This document shows positions 54,942 to 62,100 of a DNA stretch of 64,000 bases, in pieces (the stretch's first letter is position 1; the number at the start of each line of letters is the position of its first letter). The notes under the pieces are model-generated. The model saw only the letters and a program-made list of their open reading frames with translations. It did no database searches and was not told the origin of the DNA. This DNA comes from Alphaproteobacteria bacterium. GTDB taxonomy: Bacteria; Pseudomonadota; Alphaproteobacteria; Micavibrionales; Micavibrionaceae. The position numbers and the translations under genes are program-made. The stretch covers positions 1 to 64,000 of the forward strand of contig JAJRYK010000023.1 of assembly GCA_024275825.1 (NCBI GenBank). The letters are read 5' to 3'.

Positions 54942-55030
54942 ACCACAAAGCCTCAAAGCACACAAAAAATCACAAAGAAAAAGGATTCAAAAAACTTTGT
55001 GATTCTTAGAGATCTTTGTGCCTTTGTGGT
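54942..55030. repeat. ACCACAAAG...CTTTGTGGT palindrome between nuoE and nuoF
   Basis: ACCACAAAGCCTCAAAGCACACAAA pairs with TTTGTGCCTTTGTGGT and inner TCACAAAG/CTTTGTGA arms. It occupies the gap between nuoE and nuoF and is close in sequence to the copy between purQ and purL. Confidence 0.8.
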
Positions 55031-55053
55031 GAATAGAAAAAGGATTTAATTAA

Positions 55054-56334
55054 ATGCTCCGTGATGAAGACCGTATATTTACCAATATTTATGGCTGGGA
55101 AGAATTTGGCTTGAAGGCTGCGCAGAAGCGTGGCGATTGGGATAAAACGGCCAGCCTGATTAAAAAGGGTCGGGACTGGATCATTGAGGAAATGAAGGCT
55201 TCTGGCCTGCGCGGCCGCGGTGGGGCGGGGTTTCCGACGGGGCTGAAATGGTCGTTCATGCCTAAGGAGCCAAGCGAGAGGCCGCATTATCTGGTGGTGA
55301 ATGCCGATGAATCTGAACCCGGCACGTGCAAGGATCGCGATATTTTGCGCAACGAGCCGCATAAATTGCTCGAAGGCTGCTTGCTTGCGGGCTTTGCGAT
55401 GGGCGCGCATGCGGCCTATATCTATATTCGCGGCGAGTTTTTTAACGAGGGGTCGGCAGTGATTACCGCGATTGAGGAGGCCTATGATAAGGGCTTGCTG
55501 GGCAAGAACGCCGCGGGCAGTGGCTGGGATTTTGATGTTATCCTGCATCGCGGTGCGGGCGCGTATATTTGCGGAGAGGAAACCGCGCTGATTGAATCGA
55601 TTGAGGGTAAAAAGGGCCAGCCGCGTAACAAGCCGCCATTTCCCGCTATGGCCGGGCTTTATAGCTGTCCAACCACGGTGAATAATGTGGAAACCATCGC
55701 CGTTGCGCCAACGATCTTGCGCCGGGGCGGGAGCTGGTTTGCCGGGCTGGGCCGTGATGAAAAGAATGCGGGCACGAAGCTATTTTGCATTTCCGGTCAT
55801 GTGAACCAGCCCTGTAATGTCGAGGAAGAAATGGGCATTTCGCTGAAGGAATTGATTGAAAAGCATGCGGGCGGGGTGCGCGGCGGCTGGGATAATCTAA
55901 AGGCGATCATCCCCGGCGGCTCTTCCACACCGATGCTGCCAAAGGATATTTGCGATCATGTCCATATGGATTTTGATAGTCTGCGCGAGGTGAATAGCGG
56001 CCTTGGCACAGCCGGGGTGATTGTCATGGATAAAAGCACCGATCTGATTTACGCGATTGCGCGGCTATCCTATTTCTACAAACATGAAAGCTGCGGCCAA
56101 TGCACGCCCTGCCGCGAGGGCACAGGCTGGATCTGGCGCATCATGACCCGCATGGTGAAGGGCAACGCAACCGTGGATGAAATCGACATGCTCTGGGATG
56201 TGACCAAAGAAATCGAAGGCAACACAATCTGCGCGTTGGGTGATGCGGCGGCCTGGCCGGTGCAAGGGTTGATTAGGCATTTCAGGCCGGAGCTGGAGCA
56301 TAGGATAATGGAGTACCGGAAGATGGTGGCTTAG
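55054..56334 (+). CDS. nuoF: NADH-quinone oxidoreductase subunit F
   Basis: The 426-residue subunit binds NADH, FMN and cluster N3. '[17 protein letters not shown]' near residue 55 is the NADH loop, '[15 protein letters not shown]' binds FMN, '[17 protein letters not shown]' follows, and '[12 protein letters not shown]' with the Cys of '[13 protein letters not shown]' ligates the 4Fe-4S cluster. After this gene the nuo order is interrupted: nuoG begins only at 62101, with purQ, purL and two unknown genes between. Confidence 0.98.
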   Translation: MLRDEDRIFTNIYGWEEFGLKAAQKRGDWDKTASLIKKGRDWIIEEMKASGLRGRGGAGFPTGLKWSFMPKEPSERPHYLVVNADESEPGTCKDRDILRNEPHKLLEGCLLAGFAMGAHAAYIYIRGEFFNEGSAVITAIEEAYDKGLLGKNAAGSGWDFDVILHRGAGAYICGEETALIESIEGKKGQPRNKPPFPAMAGLYSCPTTVNNVETIAVAPTILRRGGSWFAGLGRDEKNAGTKLFCISGHVNQPCNVEEEMGISLKELIEKHAGGVRGGWDNLKAIIPGGSSTPMLPKDICDHVHMDFDSLREVNSGLGTAGVIVMDKSTDLIYAIARLSYFYKHESCGQCTPCREGTGWIWRIMTRMVKGNATVDEIDMLWDVTKEIEGNTICALGDAAAWPVQGLIRHFRPELEHRIMEYRKMVA

Positions 56335-57035
56335 AGATATTCTGGTTTCAAAATTGGCGCGCCGCTTTCATATAGATTGATAGCCGTTTCAATTTGGCTT
56401 TTTCTTTCTTGTAGCTCCCAAACAAAGAACTGAACAATAGTTTGTAGCGCTTTTTCTAATGATTCTCCTGTATATAGCTCCGTATAAACATGGCTATAGC
56501 TAAGGCCAAATTCTTCGCTGTGGCTAGAGCGCTTAGCATTTATGTTGCCATAGATCTCAATGGTTCCATCTGGGTATGTTGTAACTTTTATTTCGGGTAT
56601 TATGCGTTTAAGTTCAGGGTATTGGGGGATGTAATTTTTTCTTTCAGGGCCCCAGCTTGGGCGTCTCTCATGGACAGTATAATCCCAAGCGGAGAATTTC
56701 ATAGATAGGGTGCTAATGGCCTTTGGATTAAGGTGTTCCGGGCCGCCTTCACTGTAATCCTCACAATAAAAGTTACCATTTTCGGGGGGAGCGTTATTTT
56801 CTGTCTCACAGCAAAGTGCGTAGATAAATTCCCGGATAGGGGCGGCAAAGTTTTGGCTGCGTTCTAATCTATCATTATGTTCTTGCGAGCGTTGCGTCAT
56901 GGCGGCGTGTTTTTGCTGCTGTAGGCACCTCAGCTCTTTTTCATATGCAAGCAAGTCTATATTAAATTGCTCTCGTAGCCTTTCAGGCCCTTTGATGTCC
57001 TTGCTTGCACTTTCAATTATTGATAGTAAATTCAT
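56331..57035 (-). CDS. Unrecognised protein; possible paralogue of the gene at 3300-3833
   Basis: The 234-residue product starts with a charged helical part (residues 1-75, Gln/Glu/Arg rich, possible coiled coil). The second half has '[20 protein letters not shown]', '[16 protein letters not shown]' and '[19 protein letters not shown]', in the same order as the equivalent blocks at 3300-3833. It has no signal or membrane segment. Its composition is clearly more A+T rich than the nuo genes beside it. Its stop codon overlaps that of nuoF by four bases. Function unknown. Confidence 0.7.
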   Translation of the reverse strand: MNLLSIIESASKDIKGPERLREQFNIDLLAYEKELRCLQQQKHAAMTQRSQEHNDRLERSQNFAAPIREFIYALCCETENNAPPENGNFYCEDYSEGGPEHLNPKAISTLSMKFSAWDYTVHERRPSWGPERKNYIPQYPELKRIIPEIKVTTYPDGTIEIYGNINAKRSSHSEEFGLSYSHVYTELYTGESLEKALQTIVQFFVWELQERKSQIETAINLYESGAPILKPEYL

Positions 57036-57122
57036 ACTCTACTCCATTTGAAAGGTTATGGTTATAGAGATGTTGTGTCTATGTCAAGAGAATGCGGGCT
57101 AGGCTGCTTTAATTTTTGGCAT

Positions 57123-57998
57123 CTATCCAAAATACCGCGCTGCATTCTTAAACAGTGCCATGCCATCCGCTATTTCCGGTAAATCTTTGCCTTCGCGCTG
57201 GGCTTTGTCTTTCAGCTCGTGATAATCGTCGCGTTGCCAGGGGAACATGCCGCGTTCGGGGTGGGGCATTATGGCTAGGATTCGGCCGGTTTTGTCGGTT
57301 ATGGCGGCGATGTCGGAGAGGGAGCCGTTGGGGTTATAGGGGAATTGCCCGTTCGCCAACACCATTTTTTTGTCATCCCGTTGTAAAACGGGATCGGGGT
57401 GGTTTATGTCTCCCCGGTCCCGGCTTTCATCGGGATGACATTTAACGTACTGAAGCGCGATCTGGCCGTTTTTCTTTAGTGATTTCAGGGTTTTATCATC
57501 CATCATGAAGCGGCCTTCGCCGTGGGCTACGGGGATGTGCATGGATTTGATGCCGGCAAGCCATGGGGAATTGGTTTTGCTATTGGCCTTTACATCAACC
57601 CACCGGCATTGATAGCGCGCGGTTAGATTGTGCGTGACGGCGATTTTGCGCACGCCGAACGCTTTGTCAGAGCCGGGGATCAGGCCGAGATTGGCCATGA
57701 TCTGGCAGCCATTACAAACGCCGAGCATCAGCATGTCGCGCTCAAGAAACGTCCGCAGATCATCCCAGAGTGAGAGCTTCATTTTCTGCGCAAACGCATT
57801 GCCGGAGCCGGTATCATCGCCGTATGAGAACCCGCCGGGAATGACGAGGGTTTGATAATCGTTCAGCTCTGCCGGGTTTTCGATTATATCGTTAATATGG
57901 CGAATCACGCCATCCATGCCGACATGGTTAAAGGCGTGAAGCGTTTCCTCTTCACAGTTTAATCCGTATCCGGCGAGTATCAGGGCTTTTGCTGTCAT
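57123..57998 (-). CDS. purQ: Phosphoribosylformylglycinamidine synthase glutaminase subunit, with an in-frame repeat insertion
   Basis: PurQ releases ammonia from glutamine for the fourth step of purine synthesis. The class I amidotransferase triad is seen: Cys95 in 'MLGVCNGCQIM', and His and Glu in 'MPHPERGMFPW'. At 291 residues it belongs to the longer PurQ type. Residues about 187-209 ('CHPDESRDRGDINHPDPVLQ' region) are encoded by a palindromic repeat at 57372-57439, between 'QIALQYV' and 'MVLANGQFPYNPNGS', which are contiguous blocks in relatives. It precedes purL on the same strand direction (purL is transcribed first). Confidence 0.93.
   Translation of the reverse strand: MTAKALILAGYGLNCEEETLHAFNHVGMDGVIRHINDIIENPAELNDYQTLVIPGGFSYGDDTGSGNAFAQKMKLSLWDDLRTFLERDMLMLGVCNGCQIMANLGLIPGSDKAFGVRKIAVTHNLTARYQCRWVDVKANSKTNSPWLAGIKSMHIPVAHGEGRFMMDDKTLKSLKKNGQIALQYVKCHPDESRDRGDINHPDPVLQRDDKKMVLANGQFPYNPNGSLSDIAAITDKTGRILAIMPHPERGMFPWQRDDYHELKDKAQREGKDLPEIADGMALFKNAARYFG
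57372..57439. repeat. Palindromic repeat inside purQ, in frame
   Basis: GTCATCCCGTTG...TCATCGGGATGAC, with inner CCCGTT/AACGGG and CCCCGG-type arms. The ends match the intergenic copy at 14836-14920. The purQ frame passes through without a stop. Confidence 0.88.
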
Positions 57999-58035
57999 AA
58001 TTTACCGTTTTTATTTTTGAAGCACGAAGGTTTTT

Positions 58036-58131
58036 TTCACCACAAAGGCTCAAAGGACACAAAGGTTCTCAAAGAAAAAGAATTTAAAAACCTTTGTGAT
58101 TCTTTGTGTCCTTTGAGCCTTTGTGGTGAAA
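58036..58131. repeat. TTCACCACAAAGG...CCTTTGTGGTGAA palindrome between purL and purQ
   Basis: TTCACCACAAAGGCTCAAAG at the left matches CTTTGAGCCTTTGTGGTGAA at the right almost perfectly, continuing with GACACAAAG/CTTTGTGTC. It fills the gap between the purL stop and the purQ start. Confidence 0.9.
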
Positions 58132-58136
58132 TCATT

Positions 58137-61100
58137 TTAATAGTCTCTCAATGGCGCTTTGTAGGCCTCTTCTAATGCTTTAAGTTTTACGTCGAGTGTA
58201 TTGTTAATTATCAGTTTATCCTCTTCCGTAACCGTACCAATGCGGTAATAGCTGCCGAAGCTTTCCAGGCTTTGTTCGAAGGGCTCTTTGTGGGCTGGGG
58301 CGACGGTAACGAGGATGCGGCCGTTGCTTTCGGAGAAGAGGAGTTTGTCGGCGCGCAGGTCGCTGTTCAAACACTCCAGATCAATCTCCATCCCCATTTG
58401 CCCGGCAATGGCTTTTTTCGCTAGCGCAACGCCTAGCCCGCCAAAGCCAACGCCGATGGCCGAAGCGATGTAGCGCTCTCTCGCGATTTTGCTATAGAGC
58501 GCGTAAAGCTGCGCATTCTTTTCGCCGTCGACTTGTGGAACGTTTTGCCCCAAATGTCCGTGATGATCGTAATATTCGCTGCCGCCCAGCTCGTCCCTGG
58601 TTTCGCCCAGAAGATAGATGAAATCGCCGGCCGCCTTGGGCGCGGGCGATATCGATTGCTCCACATTCGGGATAACGCCGATGGAGGATATGAGAAGGGT
58701 GGGCGGGGCGGAGATTTTCACCGGCTGCCCGTCTGCATCAAAGCCTTTAAAGTCGTTGAACATGCTGTCCTTGCCAGAGATAAAGGGCGCTTTATAAAGC
58801 ACGGCAAGCTCATAAATAGCCTCGGCTGCGCGTTTTAGCTGATAAAGACGCTCCGGCTCATCCGAGGAGCACCAACAGAAATTATCCAGCAGGGCGAGGT
58901 GGTTGTAATCCACCCCTGCCGCCACCGCGTTGCGCACCGCCATATCCAGCGCGCTTGCCGCCATGTGGTAGCAATCAATATCGCCATAGCGCGGGGCAAG
59001 GCCTTGAGACAGCACAACGCCCTTGGGCGAGGTGAGCAGCGGGCGGGAAATGCTGGTCTCGCCATAGAGCCGCCCCGGCCCCTGAATAGGGCCAAGAACG
59101 GCGGAGCCTTGCACATTATGGTCGTATTGGGTTGCAATAAATTCCTTGGAGCAGATATTGAGGCGGGAAAGCATTTGCAGGAGCATAGTATCTAGAAAGC
59201 TGTCTTCCCCGCGAAAGCGGGGACCTTTCTTCAGTGCACTCAGGTCCCCGCTTTCGCGGGGAACGCACAATATATCAGGCTCCGGCTCACCGCCCTTAAT
59301 GGGTACAGTTTTCAGCGGCGTTTCGGGCAATCCGTCATGCAGGAAATCCATCTCCATATCCATGATGGTTTGGCCGTTATAGGTAATGTGCGAGCGGCCT
59401 GTGTCGGTGTAGGTGCCGATCACTGTGGCTTCAACGCCGCGCCGTGCCATAAGCTCTATTATTTTATCGGTATTTTTCGGCGGTACGGAGAGCGTCATGC
59501 GCTCCTGACTTTCGGAAATCCAGATTTCCCACGGCGCCATGCCGGGGTATTTCAGCGGCACTTTTTCCAGCTCCAGATGAAAGCCGCCAGACTGTTCTGC
59601 CATTTCGCCAACTGAAGATGACAGGCCGCCTGCGCCGTTATCGGTGATGGCGCTATACCAGCTATCGCCATTGGAATCGGACTTGCCGCGTAGCTCTTTG
59701 ATAATCGCATCGCTGAATTTCTTTTGCGTGATCGGGTCGCCGATTTGTACGGCGGTGGCGGGGGAGCCTTCATCAAGCGCGACAGAGCTAAACGTCGCGC
59801 CGTGAATGCCATCGCGGCCAACGCGCCCGCCAATCATCATGATTTTATCGCCGGGGTTGGCGCATTTCTCATGGCTGAGCTTGTCATTAATCATGCGCGG
59901 CATCAGGCCGATTGTGCCGACAAAGACTAGTGGCTTGCCGACATAGCGATCATCGAAATAGGCAAAGCCCTGCGGCGTTGGGATGCCGGATTGATTGCCG
60001 CCTGCCTCAACGCCAGCTACCACGCCGTTCATGATGGTTTCCGGGGAAAGGATGGGCGTTGTGAGATTTTTATCGCGGTAATACTCGAATCTGGGGACAG
60101 TTACTTTTTCAATGTCGCTATGCTGGTTATTTTCAGAGTCTTTGCCCTGAAAAAGTAACTGTCCCCGGCTTGCAGGGACAGGCGCGAGGCAATAGCCATA
60201 GCGGTTTATCACAGGTTTTGCGCCCATGCCAAAGCCCATGCAATCGCGATTTACGCCGACGATGCCGGTGATCGAACCGCCGAACGGATCGAGCGCAGAA
60301 GGGGAGTTGTGAGTCTCTACCTTGTCGGTAATCAGCCAGTCTTCGTCAAACACAATCCCGCCTGCATTATCGGAAAAGACAGAGAGGCAGAAATCCCCGT
60401 CAATTTCATCATTCCATCCATTTTTGCTTTCTCCACCCTTGCTTTCCCCGTGCAAACGGGGATCTTCCGCTGGTGAGGAAACAGGTCCCCGTTTGCACGG
60501 GGAAAGCAGCCTGGCTTGACGCGCCGCACGAATGTCCTGCGTGGCGCGCTTGATGTAATGCTTGTAAATCCCGTCCTTGATCTCATCAATGGAGGAGGCG
60601 AAAATGGTGTGTTTGCAATGCTCCGACCATGTTTGCGCGATGGTTTCCAGCTCAATATCCTTTGGCGCGCGGCCTTCGGTTTTAGCAAAATATTCTTGAA
60701 CAGCTTTCATATAGAGCAGGGACATGCCCAGCGGCCCGCGGCGAGAGCCATCGGCATTTGCGATTCCCTTATCGCCAATTTCGATCAGTGCCTCGTCAGA
60801 GATGTTTAGATCAACATCATCCGCCGCCGTTGTGCCTTCATGTTCTAGCGTGACGTTTGGCACAATAACGTCCATGCCGCCATCGGCCTCGAATTCATCG
60901 CGGGTTTTGATCGAAGCGCGCTGGATCAGGCTGTTTGATAGCTGCGCCGCCAGTAATTCGATATCGCTGCGCTCTAAATCTCCCGTGATCAGATAGAGGC
61001 GGGAGGAATAAACTTTATTGCTTTCCCCGCGAAAGCGGGGATCTTCTTGCGGCTTCAGGCTTCCGTTCTCACGAGGAAAGCAGGAAGAGGAGAGTTCGAG

Positions 61101-61406
61101 AAGTTCCTCCACCGTATGTCCTATATTATCCGTCACGCCGGGTAAGAAGCCAATTTCCAGCGCCCAATCGAATTTTAAATCTATGGTGTCATTCCCGCTT
61201 TCGCAGGGATGACGTATGAATGAAGACTGCGTCACCGGGTTGGTCACACTGCCGATTAAAACCGGGTCCATAATGGCCGCATTATCAGATGTATAAACAT
61301 CCACAACCCGCACGCTGGCGGGCTTATCCAGCGCGCTAAGCGCCCCCTCAATAATTTTCGCCCGACCATCGTCTTCGTGGGCTAGGATTTCTATTCTGTA
61401 TGACAT
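58137..61406 (-). CDS. purL: Phosphoribosylformylglycinamidine synthase, PurS-PurL fused form, with five in-frame repeat insertions
   Basis: PurL makes FGAM from FGAR using ATP and ammonia from PurQ. Residues 1-110 resemble PurS ('MSYRIEILAHEDDGRAKIIEG', 'LPGVTDNIGHTVEELL'); the rest is PurL: 'IAQTWSEHCKHTIF', 'VETHNSPSALDPFGGSITGIVGVNRD', 'DRYVGKPLVFVGTIG', 'ITDNGAGGLSSSVGEMA', 'HYYRI'-type end. The 1089 residues exceed the expected size by about 100. The excess maps to repeat-encoded peptides at residues about 65-73, 109-130, 300-322, 414-438 and 715-735, at junctions between conserved blocks. The frame is open throughout, so the protein is probably made and active. Confidence 0.93.
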   Translation of the reverse strand: MSYRIEILAHEDDGRAKIIEGALSALDKPASVRVVDVYTSDNAAIMDPVLIGSVTNPVTQSSFIRHPCESGNDTIDLKFDWALEIGFLPGVTDNIGHTVEELLELSSSCFPRENGSLKPQEDPRFRGESNKVYSSRLYLITGDLERSDIELLAAQLSNSLIQRASIKTRDEFEADGGMDVIVPNVTLEHEGTTAADDVDLNISDEALIEIGDKGIANADGSRRGPLGMSLLYMKAVQEYFAKTEGRAPKDIELETIAQTWSEHCKHTIFASSIDEIKDGIYKHYIKRATQDIRAARQARLLSPCKRGPVSSPAEDPRLHGESKGGESKNGWNDEIDGDFCLSVFSDNAGGIVFDEDWLITDKVETHNSPSALDPFGGSITGIVGVNRDCMGFGMGAKPVINRYGYCLAPVPASRGQLLFQGKDSENNQHSDIEKVTVPRFEYYRDKNLTTPILSPETIMNGVVAGVEAGGNQSGIPTPQGFAYFDDRYVGKPLVFVGTIGLMPRMINDKLSHEKCANPGDKIMMIGGRVGRDGIHGATFSSVALDEGSPATAVQIGDPITQKKFSDAIIKELRGKSDSNGDSWYSAITDNGAGGLSSSVGEMAEQSGGFHLELEKVPLKYPGMAPWEIWISESQERMTLSVPPKNTDKIIELMARRGVEATVIGTYTDTGRSHITYNGQTIMDMEMDFLHDGLPETPLKTVPIKGGEPEPDILCVPRESGDLSALKKGPRFRGEDSFLDTMLLQMLSRLNICSKEFIATQYDHNVQGSAVLGPIQGPGRLYGETSISRPLLTSPKGVVLSQGLAPRYGDIDCYHMAASALDMAVRNAVAAGVDYNHLALLDNFCWCSSDEPERLYQLKRAAEAIYELAVLYKAPFISGKDSMFNDFKGFDADGQPVKISAPPTLLISSIGVIPNVEQSISPAPKAAGDFIYLLGETRDELGGSEYYDHHGHLGQNVPQVDGEKNAQLYALYSKIARERYIASAIGVGFGGLGVALAKKAIAGQMGMEIDLECLNSDLRADKLLFSESNGRILVTVAPAHKEPFEQSLESFGSYYRIGTVTEEDKLIINNTLDVKLKALEEAYKAPLRDY
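59203..59264. repeat. Palindromic repeat inside purL, copy near residue 725
   Basis: CTTCCCCGCGAAAGCGGGGACC and GGTCCCCGCTTTCGCGGGGAAC are inverted around a short centre. Read in the purL frame it gives 'VPRESGDLSALKKGPRFRGE'. Confidence 0.93.
60093..60166. repeat. GGGGACAGTTAC palindrome inside purL (19-bp perfect arms)
   Basis: GGGGACAGTTACTTTTTCA and TGAAAAAGTAACTGTCCCC are exact reverse complements separated by 36 bases. This is a different family from the other purL insertions. Read in frame it gives 'GQLLFQGKDSENNQHSDIEK' and a few more residues. Confidence 0.95.
60441..60507. repeat. Palindromic repeat inside purL, copy near residue 310
   Basis: GCTTTCCCCGTGCAAACGGGGATC and GGTCCCCGTTTGCACGGGGAAAGC are inverted. 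In frame it reads 'SPCKRGPVSSPAEDPRLHGE'. Confidence 0.93.
61019..61082. repeat. Palindromic repeat inside purL, copy near residue 120
   Basis: GCTTTCCCCGCGAAAGCGGGGATC at the left; the right arm has diverged (TTCCGTTCTCACGAGGAAAGC). In frame it reads 'CFPRENGSLKPQEDPRFRGE'. Confidence 0.88.
61188..61213. repeat. Short palindromic repeat half inside purL, near residue 69
   Basis: GTCATTCCCGCTTTCGCAGGGATGAC is a single imperfect hairpin with the family's GTCAT...ATGAC ends. In frame it reads 'RHPCESGNDT'. Confidence 0.8.
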
Positions 61407-61486
61407 AATTTTCTTGACAGCTCACCTGTAATTGTCTAGAAACAGCGTTATACGAAATTTATTGAGTAATGCAAAGGAGTATTGGG

Positions 61487-61972
61487 ATGAAAGAAATTTT
61501 TAAGTTATCAGTTACAGGTGTGCCAGAGGGCATTAAGCTTTTTATACTAAAAAAACACCCGATTGGTGTCACGGAAGATGTGGTTTATCGACAAGAACAG
61601 GGTACTGATTACGGCTCTAGTTCATGTGTTAAAGAATCTACGGGGCAAAAATATGTTCGAAATTATGTTTCGACAAAGAAGGGGTTAAAATTTTCTATCG
61701 ACAATCTACCATTTGACCCTACGAAGGGAAAGAATGATCCTAATTTAAGAATGCCAATGACATTTAAGGTCGATAGGTACCCAGGGCTTCGTGATTACTT
61801 TAAGGTCGATGAAAATTGCTTAGCTTTTTTTTCTAAGCAAGCTTTAACAGCCTACCTAAAGGAAGGAGTCAATATGAAAATGGAAAAAGTTCAAGATGCA
61901 GAGAATTGCGCTGCAGAAGAGACAGCACCTTTTCGAAAATTATTGGTAACTCTTGAATCAGCCCCTGCATAA
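61487..61972 (+). CDS. Unrecognised soluble protein upstream of nuoG
   Basis: ATG 61487 is preceded by AAAGGAG with eight bases spacing, giving 161 residues. The sequence opens MKEIFKLSVTGVPEGIKLFI and has 'GLKFSIDNLPFDP', 'PMTFKVDRYPGLRDYF' and a Glu/Ala-rich tail. There is no signal peptide or membrane segment. It is A+T rich relative to nuoF and nuoG and sits in the region that splits the nuo cluster. It is divergent from purL (80 bases). A palindromic repeat separates it from nuoG. No family is recognised. Confidence 0.7.
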   Translation: MKEIFKLSVTGVPEGIKLFILKKHPIGVTEDVVYRQEQGTDYGSSSCVKESTGQKYVRNYVSTKKGLKFSIDNLPFDPTKGKNDPNLRMPMTFKVDRYPGLRDYFKVDENCLAFFSKQALTAYLKEGVNMKMEKVQDAENCAAEETAPFRKLLVTLESAPA

Positions 61973-62020
61973 ATTCCCTTTCCCTCTGTACTCTCTGCAT
62001 TACGTAGTTTAAACTTTTAT

Positions 62021-62092
62021 CTGCTTTCCCTGCGCAGGTGGGGTTCTCGTTATATTCAGATCAACAGGTCCCTGCTTTCGCAGGGAATGCAG
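62021..62092. repeat. Palindromic repeat in front of nuoG
   Basis: CTGCTTTCCCTGCGCAGG at the left and CCTGCTTTCGCAGGGAATGCAG at the right, the same family as the insertions inside purL. It ends nine bases before the nuoG ATG, so it covers the usual place of the promoter and reaches the ribosome site. Confidence 0.85.
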
Positions 62093-62100
62093 GTTTATAA

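Noticed and set aside
58036-62092. CRISPR array, suggested by repeated CCCCGC/GCGGGG hairpins
   Set aside because: The repeats are irregularly spaced by hundreds of bases, lie inside a gene, and no cas gene is present.
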